This document shows positions 13,104-26,616 of a stretch of 64,000 bases of DNA, piece by piece. Positions within the stretch are counted from its first letter, which is position 1; each line of letters opens with the position of its first letter. The translations under genes were made by a program, and so were the position numbers. The stretch comes from Ecdyonurus torrentis (Eukaryota > Arthropoda > Insecta > Ephemeroptera > Heptageniidae): positions 18,825,616 through 18,889,615 of the forward strand of contig OX439135.1 in the NCBI GenBank assembly GCA_949318235.1, given 5' to 3'. The notes beneath the pieces were generated by a model that was not told the DNA's origin, did not search any database, and was given only the letters and a program-made list of their open reading frames with translations.

Positions 13104-13122
13104 CTTTAAAGGGTTCCACATC
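13104..13122 (-). CDS. Gene A mini-exon before CTLD6 (DVEPFK)
   Basis: 19-base exon, phase 0-1, AACAG acceptor, GTAAAA donor. Supported by phase and position. Confidence 0.45.
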
Positions 13123-13329
13123 CTGTTTTATTTTAGATGAATAAAAATTAACAAAGATTAGTTGTGTTATAAATCTTTTTAATTTGAAGAAAACAATACT
13201 ACGTCAAATTTTATTTTTCGTACACTATTAAAAATAAGTGTTGAAAAACTATGCACATTTTCTTTCATAAAAGTCTAAAATCTATTTACATATGAAAATA
13301 ACATTTATTTAAATGGAGTTTTGCGTCAA

Positions 13330-13612
13330 CTGAAATGTTCATCTGAACGCATTCTATAGCCATATAATGCTTTAAGTATTGTAGAATTAACGGTTATGAT
13401 GTCATTATTAAGCGTTGATAATTTAACAATAAAAACGTAAGTGACGTCATAAGCGTTGAGACCAAAAAAAATGCAACAACCAAGTAAAACTTTTCTTCCA
13501 TTGTGATTCTAACACTTGTGACGTCATTTACGTTTATATCGATGGAATTTCATCGTCTAGTGACGTCATAACCGTTATTTCCACAATACGTAAAGTTTTG
13601 CAAAACTGTGAA
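13330..13612. repeat. Repeat with three GTGACGTCAT motifs
   Basis: GTGACGTCA occurs at about 13441, 13519 and 13560, mixed with CGTT-rich arms in both orientations. Similar material lies at 22380-22600 and within the element at 49187-50173. A degraded TA-type MITE is likely. Confidence 0.4.
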
Positions 13613-13654
13613 CAAGAGTTTCAATACCTTTTTTTTTTAGAGTATAAGCTCCAC

Positions 13655-13829
13655 TATACAGTTGAAATAGTAGAATTTGACAATAAAGCATTAAGCCGCT
13701 CCAATGAAGTGGCTATGGACGATAATTGCATTCTGTCCGCCTTCTTACAGCTTGCTGTGCGTAAGAACTAAAATGCAGAGTGAGAGCATGTGAGAGTGTT
13801 CAGTTGACCAGACACCTCCACGCCTTTAC

Positions 13830-13925
<96 letters not shown>

Positions 13926-14290
13926 GAGACGAGACGAGACGAGACGAGACGAGACGAGACGAGACGAGACGAGACGAGACGAGACGAGACGAGACGAGAC
14001 GAGACGAGACGAGACGAGACGAGACGAGACGAGACGAGACGAGACGAGACGAGACGAGACGAGACGAGACGAGACGAGACGAGACGAGAGACGAGAGACG
14101 AGAGACGAGATTTGCATGCGACACGAGTAAAGAGAGGAAATAAGGAGTAAAGGTGGACCCCCACCTTTACAACACACATGCAAAGCAAGCTGCAAGAAGG
14201 CGGAGAAATGCAATTATCGTCCATAGCCACTTCATTGGAGCTGCGTAATGATTTATTGTCAAATTCTATCATTTCAACTGTAGTAGGTGA
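13655..14290. mobile_element. Inverted-repeat element with (GA)n(GAGAC)n core
   Basis: Arms 13655-13760 and 14180-14290 are inverted copies (CCAATGAAGTGGCTATGGAC against GTCCATAGCCACTTCATTGG). Between them lie a GA tract and a pentanucleotide tract. Long ORFs in several frames (RETRRDE or SRLVSSRLVS runs) are products of the repeat, not genes. Confidence 0.7.
13832..14110. repeat. (GA)n followed by (GAGAC)n
   Basis: About 90 bases of GA, then about 33 copies of GAGAC, then a few GAGAGAC units. Confidence 0.95.
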
Positions 14291-14582
14291 GCACCCATCA
14301 CCCAGAACTTCCACTTGAATATTTAACATTATTACTTACCACACTTTCCTGAGTCTGTATAATTAGATATGATTAATTAATAATTATGAAGACTGGAAAG
14401 TAATATTATTGAATAGAAATCAATTAACGAAAAATAAAACATTATTTCTACTGTTAAGTTAGTAAATTTAACAAAATAAAAAAGTATCATATGATTACAA
14501 AGCTTTATAATCAGGAGTGACGATTAATTAATTATTTTGGTTTCCAATCTGATACAAATAGAAACACGTATGCAAAGTAATT

Positions 14583-14584
<2 letters not shown>

Positions 14585-14634
<50 letters not shown>
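14585..14634. repeat. (TA)n tract
   Basis: About 50 bases of TA in an intron of gene A with no other feature between 14330 and 15145. Confidence 0.95.
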
Positions 14635-14636
<2 letters not shown>

Positions 14637-15145
14637 AGTAACAAAATTTAGACCCCTTTTTTTTTACTTTCTTTTTCTTTTCTTTCATTTTTTTCCCAGC
14701 AAAGTTTTAAAAAGGAAAATTTATCATTTTCATACTTAAATATACTTTGATGTAAAATAAATATTCTATATCGTATAAATATTGTTATATACAGTATTAA
14801 TTAATAAACTAATAAAAATTAAGAACATAAACAAGGCATTTTTTTTTTTTTTTTTTACATTGGGAATAAAAATTGTATAACTTTATCAGCCTAGGTATCA
14901 CTATCATTGTAAATTCTAATTTTTACAACACTGCGAATAAAAGTGCCTATATGAGATATGAATATTTGAACATATACCATATTGAAAGTTAAGGGAATCC
15001 TAAGTTTTAATTTAATGGTAATTATAAAAATACGTAACGATACATATACCACAGACTTTATAAAAATGCTTACATCAATTAAGAATTGAGCTTACATATT
15101 AAACTAGTATATGATATTATTGGTATTTTAATAATAAAAGCTTAC

Positions 15146-15208
15146 CGTATTACAGCTCAAACATAATGATCGATCACACCAAGCATCATAAGGTTGTTTT
15201 GGTGTCGC
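15146..15208 (-). CDS. Gene A Cys linker before CTLD6 (WCDRSLCLSC)
   Basis: Phase 0-0 exon of 21 codons, AACAG acceptor, GTAAGC donor, ending AWCDRSLCLSCNT. Three Cys spaced C-x4-C-x2-C as in the C-P-x-C linkers, but without the Pro. Confidence 0.65.
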
Positions 15209-15267
15209 CTGTTTATTAATTCAATTGGTTATTAAAATGATTTAAAAAAATCAATTGAAAACATTAC

Positions 15268-15500
15268 CTCGCAAATAAATGGTTTAACACTTTCACAAGT
15301 TTCTTCAGTTAATAGATAGTTTTCAATTGGCGCTAGAACAGCACAGTTTTTCTCTACATTATCACTTTCCATTTCATTTAATAAATCTGTCTTATCCATC
15401 CATTTGACATCGGTAGACATAATTTTATCAGAAGAACACCATTTCCAAGTGCCATCACTGTTTTGATCTGTTGCAGATGTCCATAAGTTAAAGCCCAATC
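15268..15500 (-). CDS. Gene A CTLD5, C exon
   Basis: Phase 1-0 exon: NLWTSATD, GTWKWCSSD, KWMDK, KNCAVLAP, ETCESVKPFICE at a GTAATG donor. Intact (unsplit) C exon. No EPN/QPD or WND. Confidence 0.85.
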
Positions 15501-15649
15501 CTTTATAAACAAGAGAGGAGAAAAAAATTCATTAACCTTGAATGTGCCAAGATGTTTAAAAAAACTGACTGATAAGGACTTGGCATTGGTTGGATTAAAA
15601 AAAAAGGAATAACTAGTTTTTCTTAATAATATAACTATACTGTAATTAA

Positions 15650-15892
15650 TTTATATATTAATAAGATTGTGCATAACAACCTTTTTCATTAATTTTTTGG
15701 TAGCGTACAAAAAAACAAAAAAAAACGCAAAATATAAGGTTCCATAATGATACATAATAGAAAATTAAGGTTTTATATATTAATATGATTGTGCATAATA
15801 GTCTTTTTCATTAATTTTTTGGTACAGCATAAAAAAAAAAAAAACGCAAAATATAAGGTTCTATAACGATAAATAATAGAAAATTAAGGTCT
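15650..15892. repeat. Tandem duplication of about 120 bases
   Basis: Two adjacent copies, each with ATTGTGCATAA, TTTTTCATTAATTTTTTGGTA, CGCAAAATATAAGGTT and ATAGAAAATTAAGG, about 95% alike. Intronic. Confidence 0.75.
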
Positions 15893-16160
15893 TGGCAATG
15901 GACCTTATTCTACATCACTTGTGTTTGACTAGCGAATCAACTCCTTTAACGACCATTGCTTGCTTTATGCTTAAACGCTTGGAAATAATTCCCTTATTTA
16001 CGATAATATATAAAAAATCAGTAATAAAATAACTATTTTATTAAATACAATAACAGCAGAATAGATAGTTTGCTATGTGCAATGAATAATTTTTTTATAT
16101 GTTACTTTGTAAGTTCAAAACTTAAATTATTTTGTTTTCTCATGCTTTATACACACTTAC

Positions 16161-16263
16161 CATCATCTATTTTTTTCAGACATTGTCTTTCTATTGGAGT
16201 TTCGAGACTCAGTAAATGCATACCAATTTTGCAGCATTCTTTAAGAGCATCTTTGAAAGTCCC
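16161..16263 (-). CDS. Gene A CTLD5, B exon
   Basis: Phase 0-1, 103 bases: FKDALKECCKIGMHLLSLET, then QCLKKI and a GTAAGT donor. Very clear C-C signature. Confidence 0.8.
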
Positions 16264-16508
16264 CTAAAGAAAAAAATTCTGTTGCAGCTCTTGATATATA
16301 AGTTAATTTGTATTAATTTCCATATTTATTCATATATCACATACATTTAATTTTATTTGTAGGTAAACAATTTTTATGAGTTTGAATTTGGTATAGGGTA
16401 TATCCGCATGACATCATATTTAATGCACTTGGAGGCCATAATGGAGTAGAAGATAACATTGCTGAGCATAGAACAAACTTCGTTTACGGCAATTTTCTAT
16501 ATCCAATA

Positions 16509-16539
<31 letters not shown>

Positions 16540-16829
16540 TCTTTTTTTGTTATTGCTATTTTTCTCTCATACTTGAGATACTAGTTCAACAAATATTATA
16601 CAGCATCAGGTCTCTCAAAAATATTGCATAGTATTTTTAAACTGGCAAAATGAGTTATTTTCCTATTTCGCCCATTTTATTGAGTAATTCAACATGGCAT
16701 TGACTTTAAAATGAATGCATAGACCCTGTATTATGTATTTTTATTGGTATATATGTATGTATGTTTTGTGAACGTATAATATATACCACCAATGCATATA
16801 CAAACCGACGAGCGGATGGATGAGTATAA

Positions 16830-17022
16830 CATTGTGTGCTTCTGTTTACTCAAAATGCGGAAAAGGAAGTGGCCTGAAGAGGAAACCACGTGATGGTAAA
16901 AGTGGGAGGCAGCACAAGGCTAGCTTGCTGCTGGCACGAAGTTTTCTCCCACTTTTACTGTCACGTGGTTTCCTCTTCCGACACTTCCTTTTCCGCATTT
17001 TGAGTAAACAGAAGCACACAAT
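16830..17022. mobile_element. Palindromic MITE, CACGTGGTTTCC family
   Basis: Left arm 16830-16908 and right arm 16946-17022 are inverted (ACATTGTGTGCTTCTGTTTA against its complement), with an AGCTTGCTGCTGG-type loop. Solo arm at 123-171. Confidence 0.75.
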
Positions 17023-17104
17023 GTATAAATGGACACATCCTGTATAATTTTATACGGAATTTAGTTTTATTCCTATATTCACACACAAAAATGTTATTAC
17101 TTAC

Positions 17105-17172
17105 ACCTGCTTCGTTGTATACATATATTCGATTACAGAAATGGCCCAATCTTACGAACGATTCAGGTAGAG
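17105..17172 (-). CDS. Gene A CTLD5, A exon
   Basis: Phase 1-0 exon, ATTTAG acceptor, GTAAGT donor: VRLGHFCNRIYVYNEAG. Cys followed by N-R instead of G. Confidence 0.6.
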
Positions 17173-17307
17173 CTAAATAGATATTTAAATGTAATTATAT
17201 ATACATTATATATAAATTTAATATTCATTTTCAACCTAATACATAATATAAAATATATATTGTACGAAATGTTCGTCTAATTTACTTAGATTAATATTTC
17301 ATTTAAA

Positions 17308-17308
<1 letters not shown>

Positions 17309-17397
<89 letters not shown>
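17309..17397. repeat. (TA)n tract
   Basis: About 90 bases of TA, intronic. Confidence 0.95.
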
Positions 17398-17398
<1 letters not shown>

Positions 17399-17532
17399 TT
17401 AATAAAAGAGTCTGGTATGCAATGAAAATATTAAATTAATTTTTTTTTCATACGTTCTATTCGTTCTTCTCATTATGACATCAACACCGAAATCCTACTT
17501 GATTCAAGGTGAAGGTGAGAATAACACATAAC

Positions 17533-17536
<4 letters not shown>

Positions 17537-17618
<82 letters not shown>
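17537..17618. repeat. (CT)n microsatellite
   Basis: About 80 bases of CT. The preceding 60 bases match 30225-30290 in inverted orientation. Confidence 0.95.
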
Positions 17619-17621
<3 letters not shown>

Positions 17622-18230
17622 TCGTAATGCTTGGGTAAATATTAAATTTTATTTTGAATTAAATAACAAATCATACGATTATATCTTACTTGATAGTAAA
17701 TCAAAGACTGGCTGTAATTTAAAACAATTAAAGGATATAATTATTAATTTTTATAAAACTTTATATGGGGTCTTAATGGGCCTATTTTACAAAACCTTAA
17801 ACAAAGAATAACTTTAAAAAAAAAGAATAAGAAAATATTCTAATGACAATTTAACATACTGAATTAAGTAAAAAAAAAATTTAATTAATATTTATAACAA
17901 TAATTTATATGGACGTGCGTAATTTAATAATAAAAAATTATAATAATATAATAAGTGTTATTTTGTTTTTGCTTATTAGTTTAGTTACTATGTTAGTATC
18001 TTATGCATTACTCTCAATTTGAAAGATTTTCATTTCATTTGATTTTACATTTACTAATTTTAGTAACGTGCAAACATTATAGCGTTGTTCATAAATCTTG
18101 TTTTCTTGAAAGAAAAAAAAAAAAATTGATCGTTATTTATGTAGCAGAAAACAGGTTTCATAAACAGCATTAATAAAAGAGGAAAATTTATTTTCAAAAA
18201 TAATTATTACGATGTTATGATCTTAAAAAT

Positions 18231-18700
18231 TATACTGTACTACATAGTTTAAGGAAAAGAAACATCGCGAAATAAAGAAAAGGATAGAGTTACCTCCAAG
18301 GGCTTTACCATAGTAGAAGTTCCATGGAGAGGTCGAAGTCTCACGTGACACCTTTTTTGTTTTTATAAAATAAGGTTCATTGCATAACTGAGAGCTTTCG
18401 TCATATATTAATGACATTATCAATCAAAAGAGAAATTACTTGAGCACATCACTGGGCAGTGTCTAGCAGCAAGTGCATAACACGGCAGTACAAGACTAGA
18501 CACTACACAGTGATGTGCTGAATTAATTTTCTACTTTGATTGATAATGTCATTAACATATAACGAAAGCTCTCAGTTAAGAAATGACGAACCTTATTTTG
18601 TAACAAAAAAACTGTGCCTCTCCATGAAACTTCTATGTGGTAAGAGCCTTGCTTGATATTCTACCCTTTTCTTTATTAGCATTGTATACTATACATAGTT
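18231..18700. mobile_element. Palindromic MITE, about 470 bases
   Basis: Imperfect inverted arms around a centre near 18480: AATGACATTATCAATCAAA against TTTGATTGATAATGTCATT, and CTTCCATGGAGAGG-type sequence against CCTCTCCATGAAAC. Central CATCACTGGGCAGTGTCTAG also inverts. Confidence 0.7.
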
Positions 18701-18846
18701 ATATTTTAAAATTACATATTAAATATATTTAAATATATTTATAAATAATATGTAAAAATGAGCATAAAATAATTGAAATAAGAAACTGTATTTATTATAC
18801 AAATTAAAACAAGCTACAAATTAAGATATAAAAATTGTATCCTTAC

Positions 18847-18909
18847 ATTTTCTACGCATTCTACTTTCGGACAATTTGGTGGTATTCCTTCAGGATTAAC
18901 CCGTGGTGC
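18847..18909 (-). CDS. Gene A Cys-pair linker before CTLD5 (NCPKVECVEN)
   Basis: Phase 0-0 exon of 21 codons, ATTAG acceptor, GTAAGG donor, ending NCPKVECVEN. The mini-exon expected between this and the A exon at 17105 was not found in the 1.7 kb intron, which is occupied by repeats. Confidence 0.65.
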
Positions 18910-19012
18910 CTAATATAATAAATACATTCACATTTGAAATAAAAAATAAATTAAACAATATTTTATACGCGTATATGCTTGATATTTTTTTATACTAAAA
19001 AAATTATCTTAC

Positions 19013-19069
19013 TTCTGTAGTGGTTTTCGCCGTTGCTATCGAAGTGCTTTTACTTGTTTTTGTGCCATC
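19013..19069 (-). CDS. Gene A stalk exon, Thr/Ser/Lys-rich
   Basis: Phase 0-0 exon of 19 codons, ATCAG acceptor, GTAAGA donor; KTSKSTSIATAKTTTE. Last stalk exon before the CTLD5 linker. Confidence 0.55.
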
Positions 19070-19214
19070 CTGATAAATAATAATAATACAAAAATTAGCA
19101 CACCTGTCTTCTGTTTTATTATTATTATTATCATCATTTTTTGGTGTTCTGAATAAATAGTAAAACTATTCAATATTATGCACATTATAAAACTATTGTT
19201 GTATAAAAGTATTT

Positions 19215-20090
19215 AACGAAGTTCAATGTGAGTCTGAAACAGTGAAAATTGCAAAGAAAGCAAAATTTTTGGGAATAATAATTGATGAAAATTTAAGATG
19301 GTGTGATCATATTGAATATATTTCTAAAAAACTTGCATCTACAATTTTTGCGATTCGAGAACTTAAACATGAAAGTCAAATGGATTGTTTAATTTCTATG
19401 TATTTTGCTAATTTTCACTGTCATGTTAAATATGGTGTGGTTTGTTGGGGAAATTCCATCGATGCAAGCAGAATATTTAAACTACAAAAAAAAGTCATAC
19501 GAATAATATGTGGTGCTAAATTTAGAGCAGAGTGTAGAGATCTTTTTAAAATTTTAAATATATTAACTTTGCCTTGTGTTTTTATTATGGAATGTGCTAT
19601 GAAAGTGAAACACAATATTGAATTCTTTAAAAGTCATGAAATTAATCATAACCATAATACTAGGAATACAAATAAAATTAAAAGTATATATAAAAAAACT
19701 GAAATGTATAATAAAGGTCCATTTTGTAGTTGTCTGAATATCTATAATAAATTGCCTTTAAATATGAGAAAGCAAAATGATTTAATAGCTTTTAAAAAAC
19801 AACTAAAGTTTTTTCTATTAAATAAGCAGTATTATTCAATCGATGAATATTTGAATGATGAAATATAGTTTAGATTCAAATTCTAATTTTTATACATAAG
19901 TTATTATTATATCAATACTATTAAGTGTCGTTTCTTTTTTGTTTTGTTTTTATGTTGTAAATACTTTGACAATCATTTCTATATTGTCATTCATGGCAAT
20001 AACCTAGACTAATGCATTGATTGTATTATGTATGTTGGATGAAATAAATGAATAAAGAATTTTGAATTTTGAATTTTGAATTTAATAATT
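19215..20090 (+). mobile_element. LINE (Jockey-like) 3' fragment
   Basis: 5'-truncated non-LTR retrotransposon. Holds the C-terminal ORF2 fragment, a short 3'UTR and a terminal GAATTTTGAATTTTGAATTT tail of 7-base units at about 20056-20090, typical of several insect LINEs. Opposite strand to gene A, in the intron between stalk exons. Confidence 0.75.
19242..19868 (+). pseudogene. C-terminal part of LINE reverse transcriptase ORF
   Basis: 208 codons from an internal Met. KFLGIIIDENLRWCDHIEYI is the end-of-RT/thumb signature of Jockey/CR1-type ORF2 proteins, then YGVVCWGNS and a basic C-terminal domain. Catalytic YADD and the endonuclease are missing, so it is a dead 5'-truncated copy, although the remaining frame is open. 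Confidence 0.8.
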
Positions 20091-20337
20091 TGACTATTTT
20101 ACAGGATATTTACGTGTTGAGGTAAACTAGCCACTGACAGTCTTTACAGTGCATGTGTGAGCCTCCCACATCAATCATGATAATCATGATAATAGTAATA
20201 ATAAAACTTTCTCTTTATTTTAGGTAACGCAATACATAGATATATGAATTTTAATTGTTTACATTAATTTCAGTTAAATTAATTACTTTGAAACTAACTG
20301 TTCAGAACTCATTGAAACAAAAACTCAATATTTTACC

Positions 20338-20623
<286 letters not shown>

Positions 20624-20712
<89 letters not shown>
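20624..20712. repeat. (TA)n tract
   Basis: Inner TA tract of the left arm; counterpart at 21077-21201. Confidence 0.95.
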
Positions 20713-21511
<799 letters not shown>

Positions 21512-22175
21512 GGTAAAATATTGAGTTTTTGTTTCAATGAGTTCTGAACAGTTAGTTTCAAAGTAATTAATTTAACTGAAATTAATGTAAACAATTAAAA
21601 TTCATATATCTATGTATTGCGTTACCTAAAATAAAGAGAAAGTTTTATTATTACTATTATCATGATTATCATGATTGATGTGGGAGGCTCACACATGCAC
21701 TGTAAAGACTGTCAGTGGCTAGTTTACCTCAACACGTAAATATCCTGTAAAATAGTCAAATTATTAAATTCAAAATTCAAAATTCAAAATTCTTTATTCA
21801 TTTATTTCATCCAACATACATAATACAATCAATGCATTAGTCTAGGTTATTGCCATGAATGACAATATAGAAATGATTGTCAAAGTATTTACAACATAAA
21901 AACAAAACAAAAAAGAAACGACACTTAATAGTATTGATATAATAATAACTTATGTATAAAAATTAGAATTTGAATCTAAACTATATTTCATCATTCAAAT
22001 ATTCATCGATTGAATAATACTGCTTATTTAATAGAAAAAACTTTAGTTGTTTTTTAAAAGCTATTAAATCATTTTGCTTTCTCATATTTAAAGGCAATTT
22101 ATTATAGATATTCAGACAACTACAAAATGGACCTTTATTATACATTTCATTATTTATTATACGCTAGTATCTTAC

Positions 22176-22283
22176 TTCGAAATCGGGCAAAATTCCATCA
22201 TCTTCTTCTTCTGCATCGTCATCATCATCATCATCATCTTCTATGACTGGCTTCTTAGTTATCTTTGTAGTAGTTTTTGATAA
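22176..22283 (-). CDS. Gene A stalk exon, Thr/Lys then acidic run
   Basis: Phase 0-0 exon of 36 codons, CACAG acceptor, GTAAGA donor. Starts LSKTTTKITKKPVIE, then eight Asp in a row, A, EEEDD, GILPDFE. The Asp run is encoded by a GAT microsatellite, so its length is likely polymorphic. Lies 27 bases from the outer edge of the 2.4 kb palindrome. Confidence 0.6.
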
Positions 22284-22966
22284 CTGTGATATAGAATAAA
22301 CAAGTTATGAACCAAATTTTACCATAAAATAGAAATTACAATGGTGATAATATGTATACACAGTTGTGTAATATGTTAATTATTGTGGACTCAACTGTTA
22401 TAACATCAGAATGCATTAAGAAAAATATATAAGAACGTAAGTGACGTCAGAAACATTAGAATTGTTCATGACGTCAGAATTAAAAGTCATATTTTGACTA
22501 CCGAAAAAAAAATGAAAGAAAACTTTGTTTTAACGCTTATGAAGTCTTTAGTGTTTTTGTCGTTATAATATAAACGCCGACATAGTAACTATACACGTAA
22601 AGGAATATCAACCAAAAGAAAACATAAGCATTTATATCACAAAACACTTGATGGGACTTATAATAACTTTAATTTGTTTCAAAACCCAACTGTACCTCCG
22701 TAGCAGTGATCAGAAAATTTCAATTTATGCAACCCGCACAGCATTTTTTTTACTAATTTTTGCATGAATAGTCACGAAAATTGCGTACTTAACAGTATTT
22801 TTACGCTCTTTCTTGAGGCTTTATTAACATTCTGGTAAAAATTGTCACCAATTTTGAAGATTCCATTTCGTGTTTATTCATTAAAAAGCACAATAATGTT
22901 GTTTTATGTGGTCTTTGGCTTTAACAATTATGATAGAATTGCAAAACTGTCCACAACTTTTCAATA

Positions 22967-23007
<41 letters not shown>

Positions 23008-23152
23008 TCTACAAAAATATGAATACTGAAATACTTAAATATAATATTTTATCACAATGAGGATGACTAGAAAAGTTTAAAGATAATTTTACAGCGCATA
23101 AAATAAAAGAGGATTAATAAATATTTCAATTCTAGTTTTTAACTTCATGAAG

Positions 23153-23183
<31 letters not shown>

Positions 23184-23394
23184 TTGTAAGTCATGAAATG
23201 ATTTCACAGAATGCAACTTTTTCTTATGCCCATCTGTATAAATTGCCGCCCGTGATGCAATTTTTTCATTTCAAAATTAAGTTGAAAATAACTAATAAAC
23301 TAAATAAATTAGAAGTTCACATCAGGGTCGTGAGCTCCTGTGTTATTGACCTATTTTAAAAACGAACCCGTGTTGATGTTGTAGTTCAAATTTT

Positions 23395-23530
23395 CACTGC
23401 AACAATCAACATGTAATATGTAAGTGGCACTGCGATCTGTGTGTGAATTTTAAAATTCACATACAGATTACAGCGCCACTTTTATATGTGATTTTGTGTT
23501 CTTGCATTGTTGCGGCGAAAATTTGAATTG
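23395..23530. mobile_element. Palindromic MITE (family b), copy 1
   Basis: GTAGTTCAAATTTTCACTGC against GCGGCGAAAATTTGAATTGC, and GAATTTTAAAATTC at the axis. Related copy at 25878-26050. The surrounding 22.4-24.5 kb is intron with poly-T runs at 22970, 23153 and 23643 and no exon that I can see. Confidence 0.65.
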
Positions 23531-23965
23531 CATCATTAAGGGATCGTTTTTTATACAATACCTTTCTATCCTGTTTATATATCCATGGTTCACATATCAT
23601 TCGATGCAGGAAAATATCCTCTTTTAAAATATGCATATCCTATTTTTTTTTTTTTTTTTTTTTTTTTTGTAATCATCCTCGGTGTAATTATTTTATTTAT
23701 TTATTGCCATCTAATCACTGACAAGACTACTAGAGATTCATTGCAATACACTTATAGTAAATTAAATTTTATACATTACCGTATTAAGGGAAATGGTAGC
23801 TAAATGTGCATTTGGTGCTCGTCTTTTTGATACATTTTTATTATTTCCCTAAAAAACGTTATGTGGATTTTATTTGATATTCAGAATTAAATTTAATTGA
23901 TTTATAACAGAGTTTTTTTTAACAAAAAAATTGTTAATATATCTTCTTTCAATCATTAAATTGTG

Positions 23966-23968
<3 letters not shown>

Positions 23969-24034
<66 letters not shown>
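23969..24034. repeat. (TA)n tract
   Basis: About 65 bases of TA. Confidence 0.95.
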
Positions 24035-24513
24035 AATTATCAGTATTTATGGAGATGTTTCATAAAATAATAACAGTAAATAAATTAGAATAAGACTAAA
24101 TTAAATAGTTATGTAAGTAACTGTTAACTTCATTGACTTTTTATCTGTATTTGAGTTTTTGTCAATATCCGATTTGGTTAAATCATATGAAGCGCAATTC
24201 TGAGGAGAGGGCTTGCATGTTTTTAGGTTACAAAAGTTCAATACTTGTTAATGAAGCAAGGTATCAATACAGTATTTTACCCTTTTTTTATATTTTAAAA
24301 AGCAATAAATTCAACTATATTTATCTTTTAAGGAACTAGAATAATTTAAAATGTTTTAAGCTTTAACAACTCTAATATTATTCTACGGAGATGAGAGATT
24401 ACTGGATTGCGTGATAATTGTATGTAATATGTTAAATTGTAAATGTACATTGATTGAATTTAATAATACACTGAGTTATTGGCATTTTGATTACAAGCAA
24501 GCCAATTAGTAAG

Positions 24514-24621
<108 letters not shown>

Positions 24622-24692
24622 TATGAAGAACTACTCTCCAAATTAGTAAACAAATATTGCAGTATTGACTGGTAAAGAAACAACTGTTTTGA

Positions 24693-24802
24693 GACTGACT
24701 ATAAGTGATTTCGCTTATATCAGCTTCCATTTTGACGCACTGCGCATGCGTAGTTCCTCGAAACGGAAGCGGATGAAGTGAAATCACTTATAGTCAGCCT
24801 CA
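24693..24802. mobile_element. Short palindromic MITE
   Basis: GACTGACTATAAGTGATTTC against GAAATCACTTATAGTCAGCC, centre GCATGC. Confidence 0.7.
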
Positions 24803-25020
24803 ACACTGTTATTCCTTTAACAGTAAAACAAAAATAATTTATTTGTGTGTCGGTATATTTAATAATTACGCAATATTATGATCCAGATAATCTTTTGAAC
24901 GATTATTAATAATAATAAATAATTATTTGACATTATTTATGTAATAATTAATTAATTAATATGATATTTATTCAGAGGTTTAAACCATAATTCTGTGTTG
25001 TTTAAGTTTGATAAGCTTAC

Positions 25021-25173
25021 CATTGCTGTTGTATTTACTGCTATGCTTTGTGTTGTATCTATTTTTGTATTAATTGTTGCCGTATGAGATGTATTTTGTG
25101 TGCTATCATTTGTAAATTCAACTAATTGTGACGTCTCCTGAGTATTTAACGTATCACTTCCAGTCACGTTCAC
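25021..25173 (-). CDS. Gene A stalk exon, Thr/Asn-rich
   Basis: Phase 0-0 exon of 51 codons, ACCAG acceptor, GTAAGC donor. Thr-rich with several N-x-S/T sequons (NVT, NDS, NTS, NTT). Mucin-like spacer. Confidence 0.65.
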
Positions 25174-25315
25174 CTGGTACAATATTTTCAATATGATTTC
25201 ATGAAATATCCATTCATAATCATTTAATTTTAAATGTAGTAATTTATTTTTTACAATAGTTATTACTATTATTGGTTTTATTTTCCCTCAGCCATCATAT
25301 TGTCAATATTAAAGG

Positions 25316-25792
25316 CCCACAGACACACTGGCTTTTTAGAATCTTTTAGATACAAAAACAATTTTACAAGTTGTTAAAATCTGATGCGACTATTTCTTCT
25401 AATTTAAATATTAAATTATATAAAGTTCGATCGTTGTTTGACCAAACAACAATCAGCTGACTATTATACTTCGATTCATGTAAGTTTTTAGCTTTAATCA
25501 GCACTCAGCCACATTTTATGGTCAAAATGAAAAACAGATATTGCCTTGTATGAAGCGGCAATAACTGTTAATGTGATTTTGGCCACCAAAAGTGGCCAAA
25601 TAGTGTGAGACGATTTTGAAGATACGTGAAGCGGAGTATATAAGGGGGTTTGGTAAACTTTATTTTAATTTTTTAATTAAAAGGAAGAGGCGTACCGGCT
25701 CCATACGACAATTACAATTATTTTCATAAATAGTAGTACTAAATAGTGGATTAACCACAACTTCAAAATATTTAGTGTCTGTGGCCCTTTAA
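25316..25792. mobile_element. MITE with TTAA target duplication
   Basis: Ends AGGCCCACAGACAC and GTGTCTGTGGCCCT form terminal inverted repeats, each bordered by TTAA. TTAA duplications mark piggyBac or Kolobok-type transposases. No ORF inside. Confidence 0.65.
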
Positions 25793-25877
25793 GGCTATAG
25801 TTTATACTAAAAACCAGGCTCCTAAGCTTCTATGTTATTATCCTATCTATATATATAAAAAAAAAAAAGTTCCCTTG

Positions 25878-26050
25878 TTGTTTGTAGTTCAAATTTCCGC
25901 TACAACAATCATAAATGCAACAAATGTTACATGACGTTACATGTTACTGACGTAGCCAACTTAAATTTTGCTATTAGTATCGCCACTGTCACTGTTACTG
26001 ATTGTTGTGGTGCAAATTCAAACTAAAAACATTAAGGAATCGTTTTTTTC
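25878..26050. mobile_element. Palindromic MITE (family b), copy 2
   Basis: GTAGTTCAAATTTCCGC and AAGGAATCGTTTTTT match the copy at 23395-23560. Confidence 0.55.
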
Positions 26051-26251
26051 AACAAGAAGAGCTGCATGTTTATGCGTGCTTAAAATACTGCGGACTCTGA
26101 TCAACTACTATCAGACTCAAGCTATACCAAACTTTCTTTTATCGTGTGGTAACCTGCACATCTGATAGCAGCTGACTTTGAACAAGCGAAGCAATGCCAG
26201 GCTGAGCTGGGCTTCATATTCTATCCTGTACACGTAAAAGGTTGCAGGGCA

Positions 26252-26283
<32 letters not shown>

Positions 26284-26616
26284 GTCTGGAACAATGCACT
26301 GTTTGGTATAAAGTGACACAAATATCGTTGAATAGGCAATTATAAATTCTCACTTTTTACTTTTTACCTAACATACAGCACTTCTTCAGCTTACAGTTCC
26401 TATGAGAATCACATGTGATTTATACATAGATAGATCGAGTATTACGAATATTAGTACCTAAATACGTATATGTATTTTAATACGTTAATAAGTATGCATA
26501 TGCGTATATGCGTTATTACTATTGTTATTTTGCATATTACAAATATTGCTTAATTTACTCTAAATATTGGCAACTATAATCAATCATTTTATACTTTCAA
26601 TTTAGTAAAAACTTAC

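Noticed and set aside
13768..14329. Four overlapping ORFs over 100 codons (R-E-T-R-R-D-E and S-R-L-V-S-S repeats)
   Set aside because: Products of (GA)n and (GAGAC)n; a five-base period cannot keep a meaningful frame and all frames are open.
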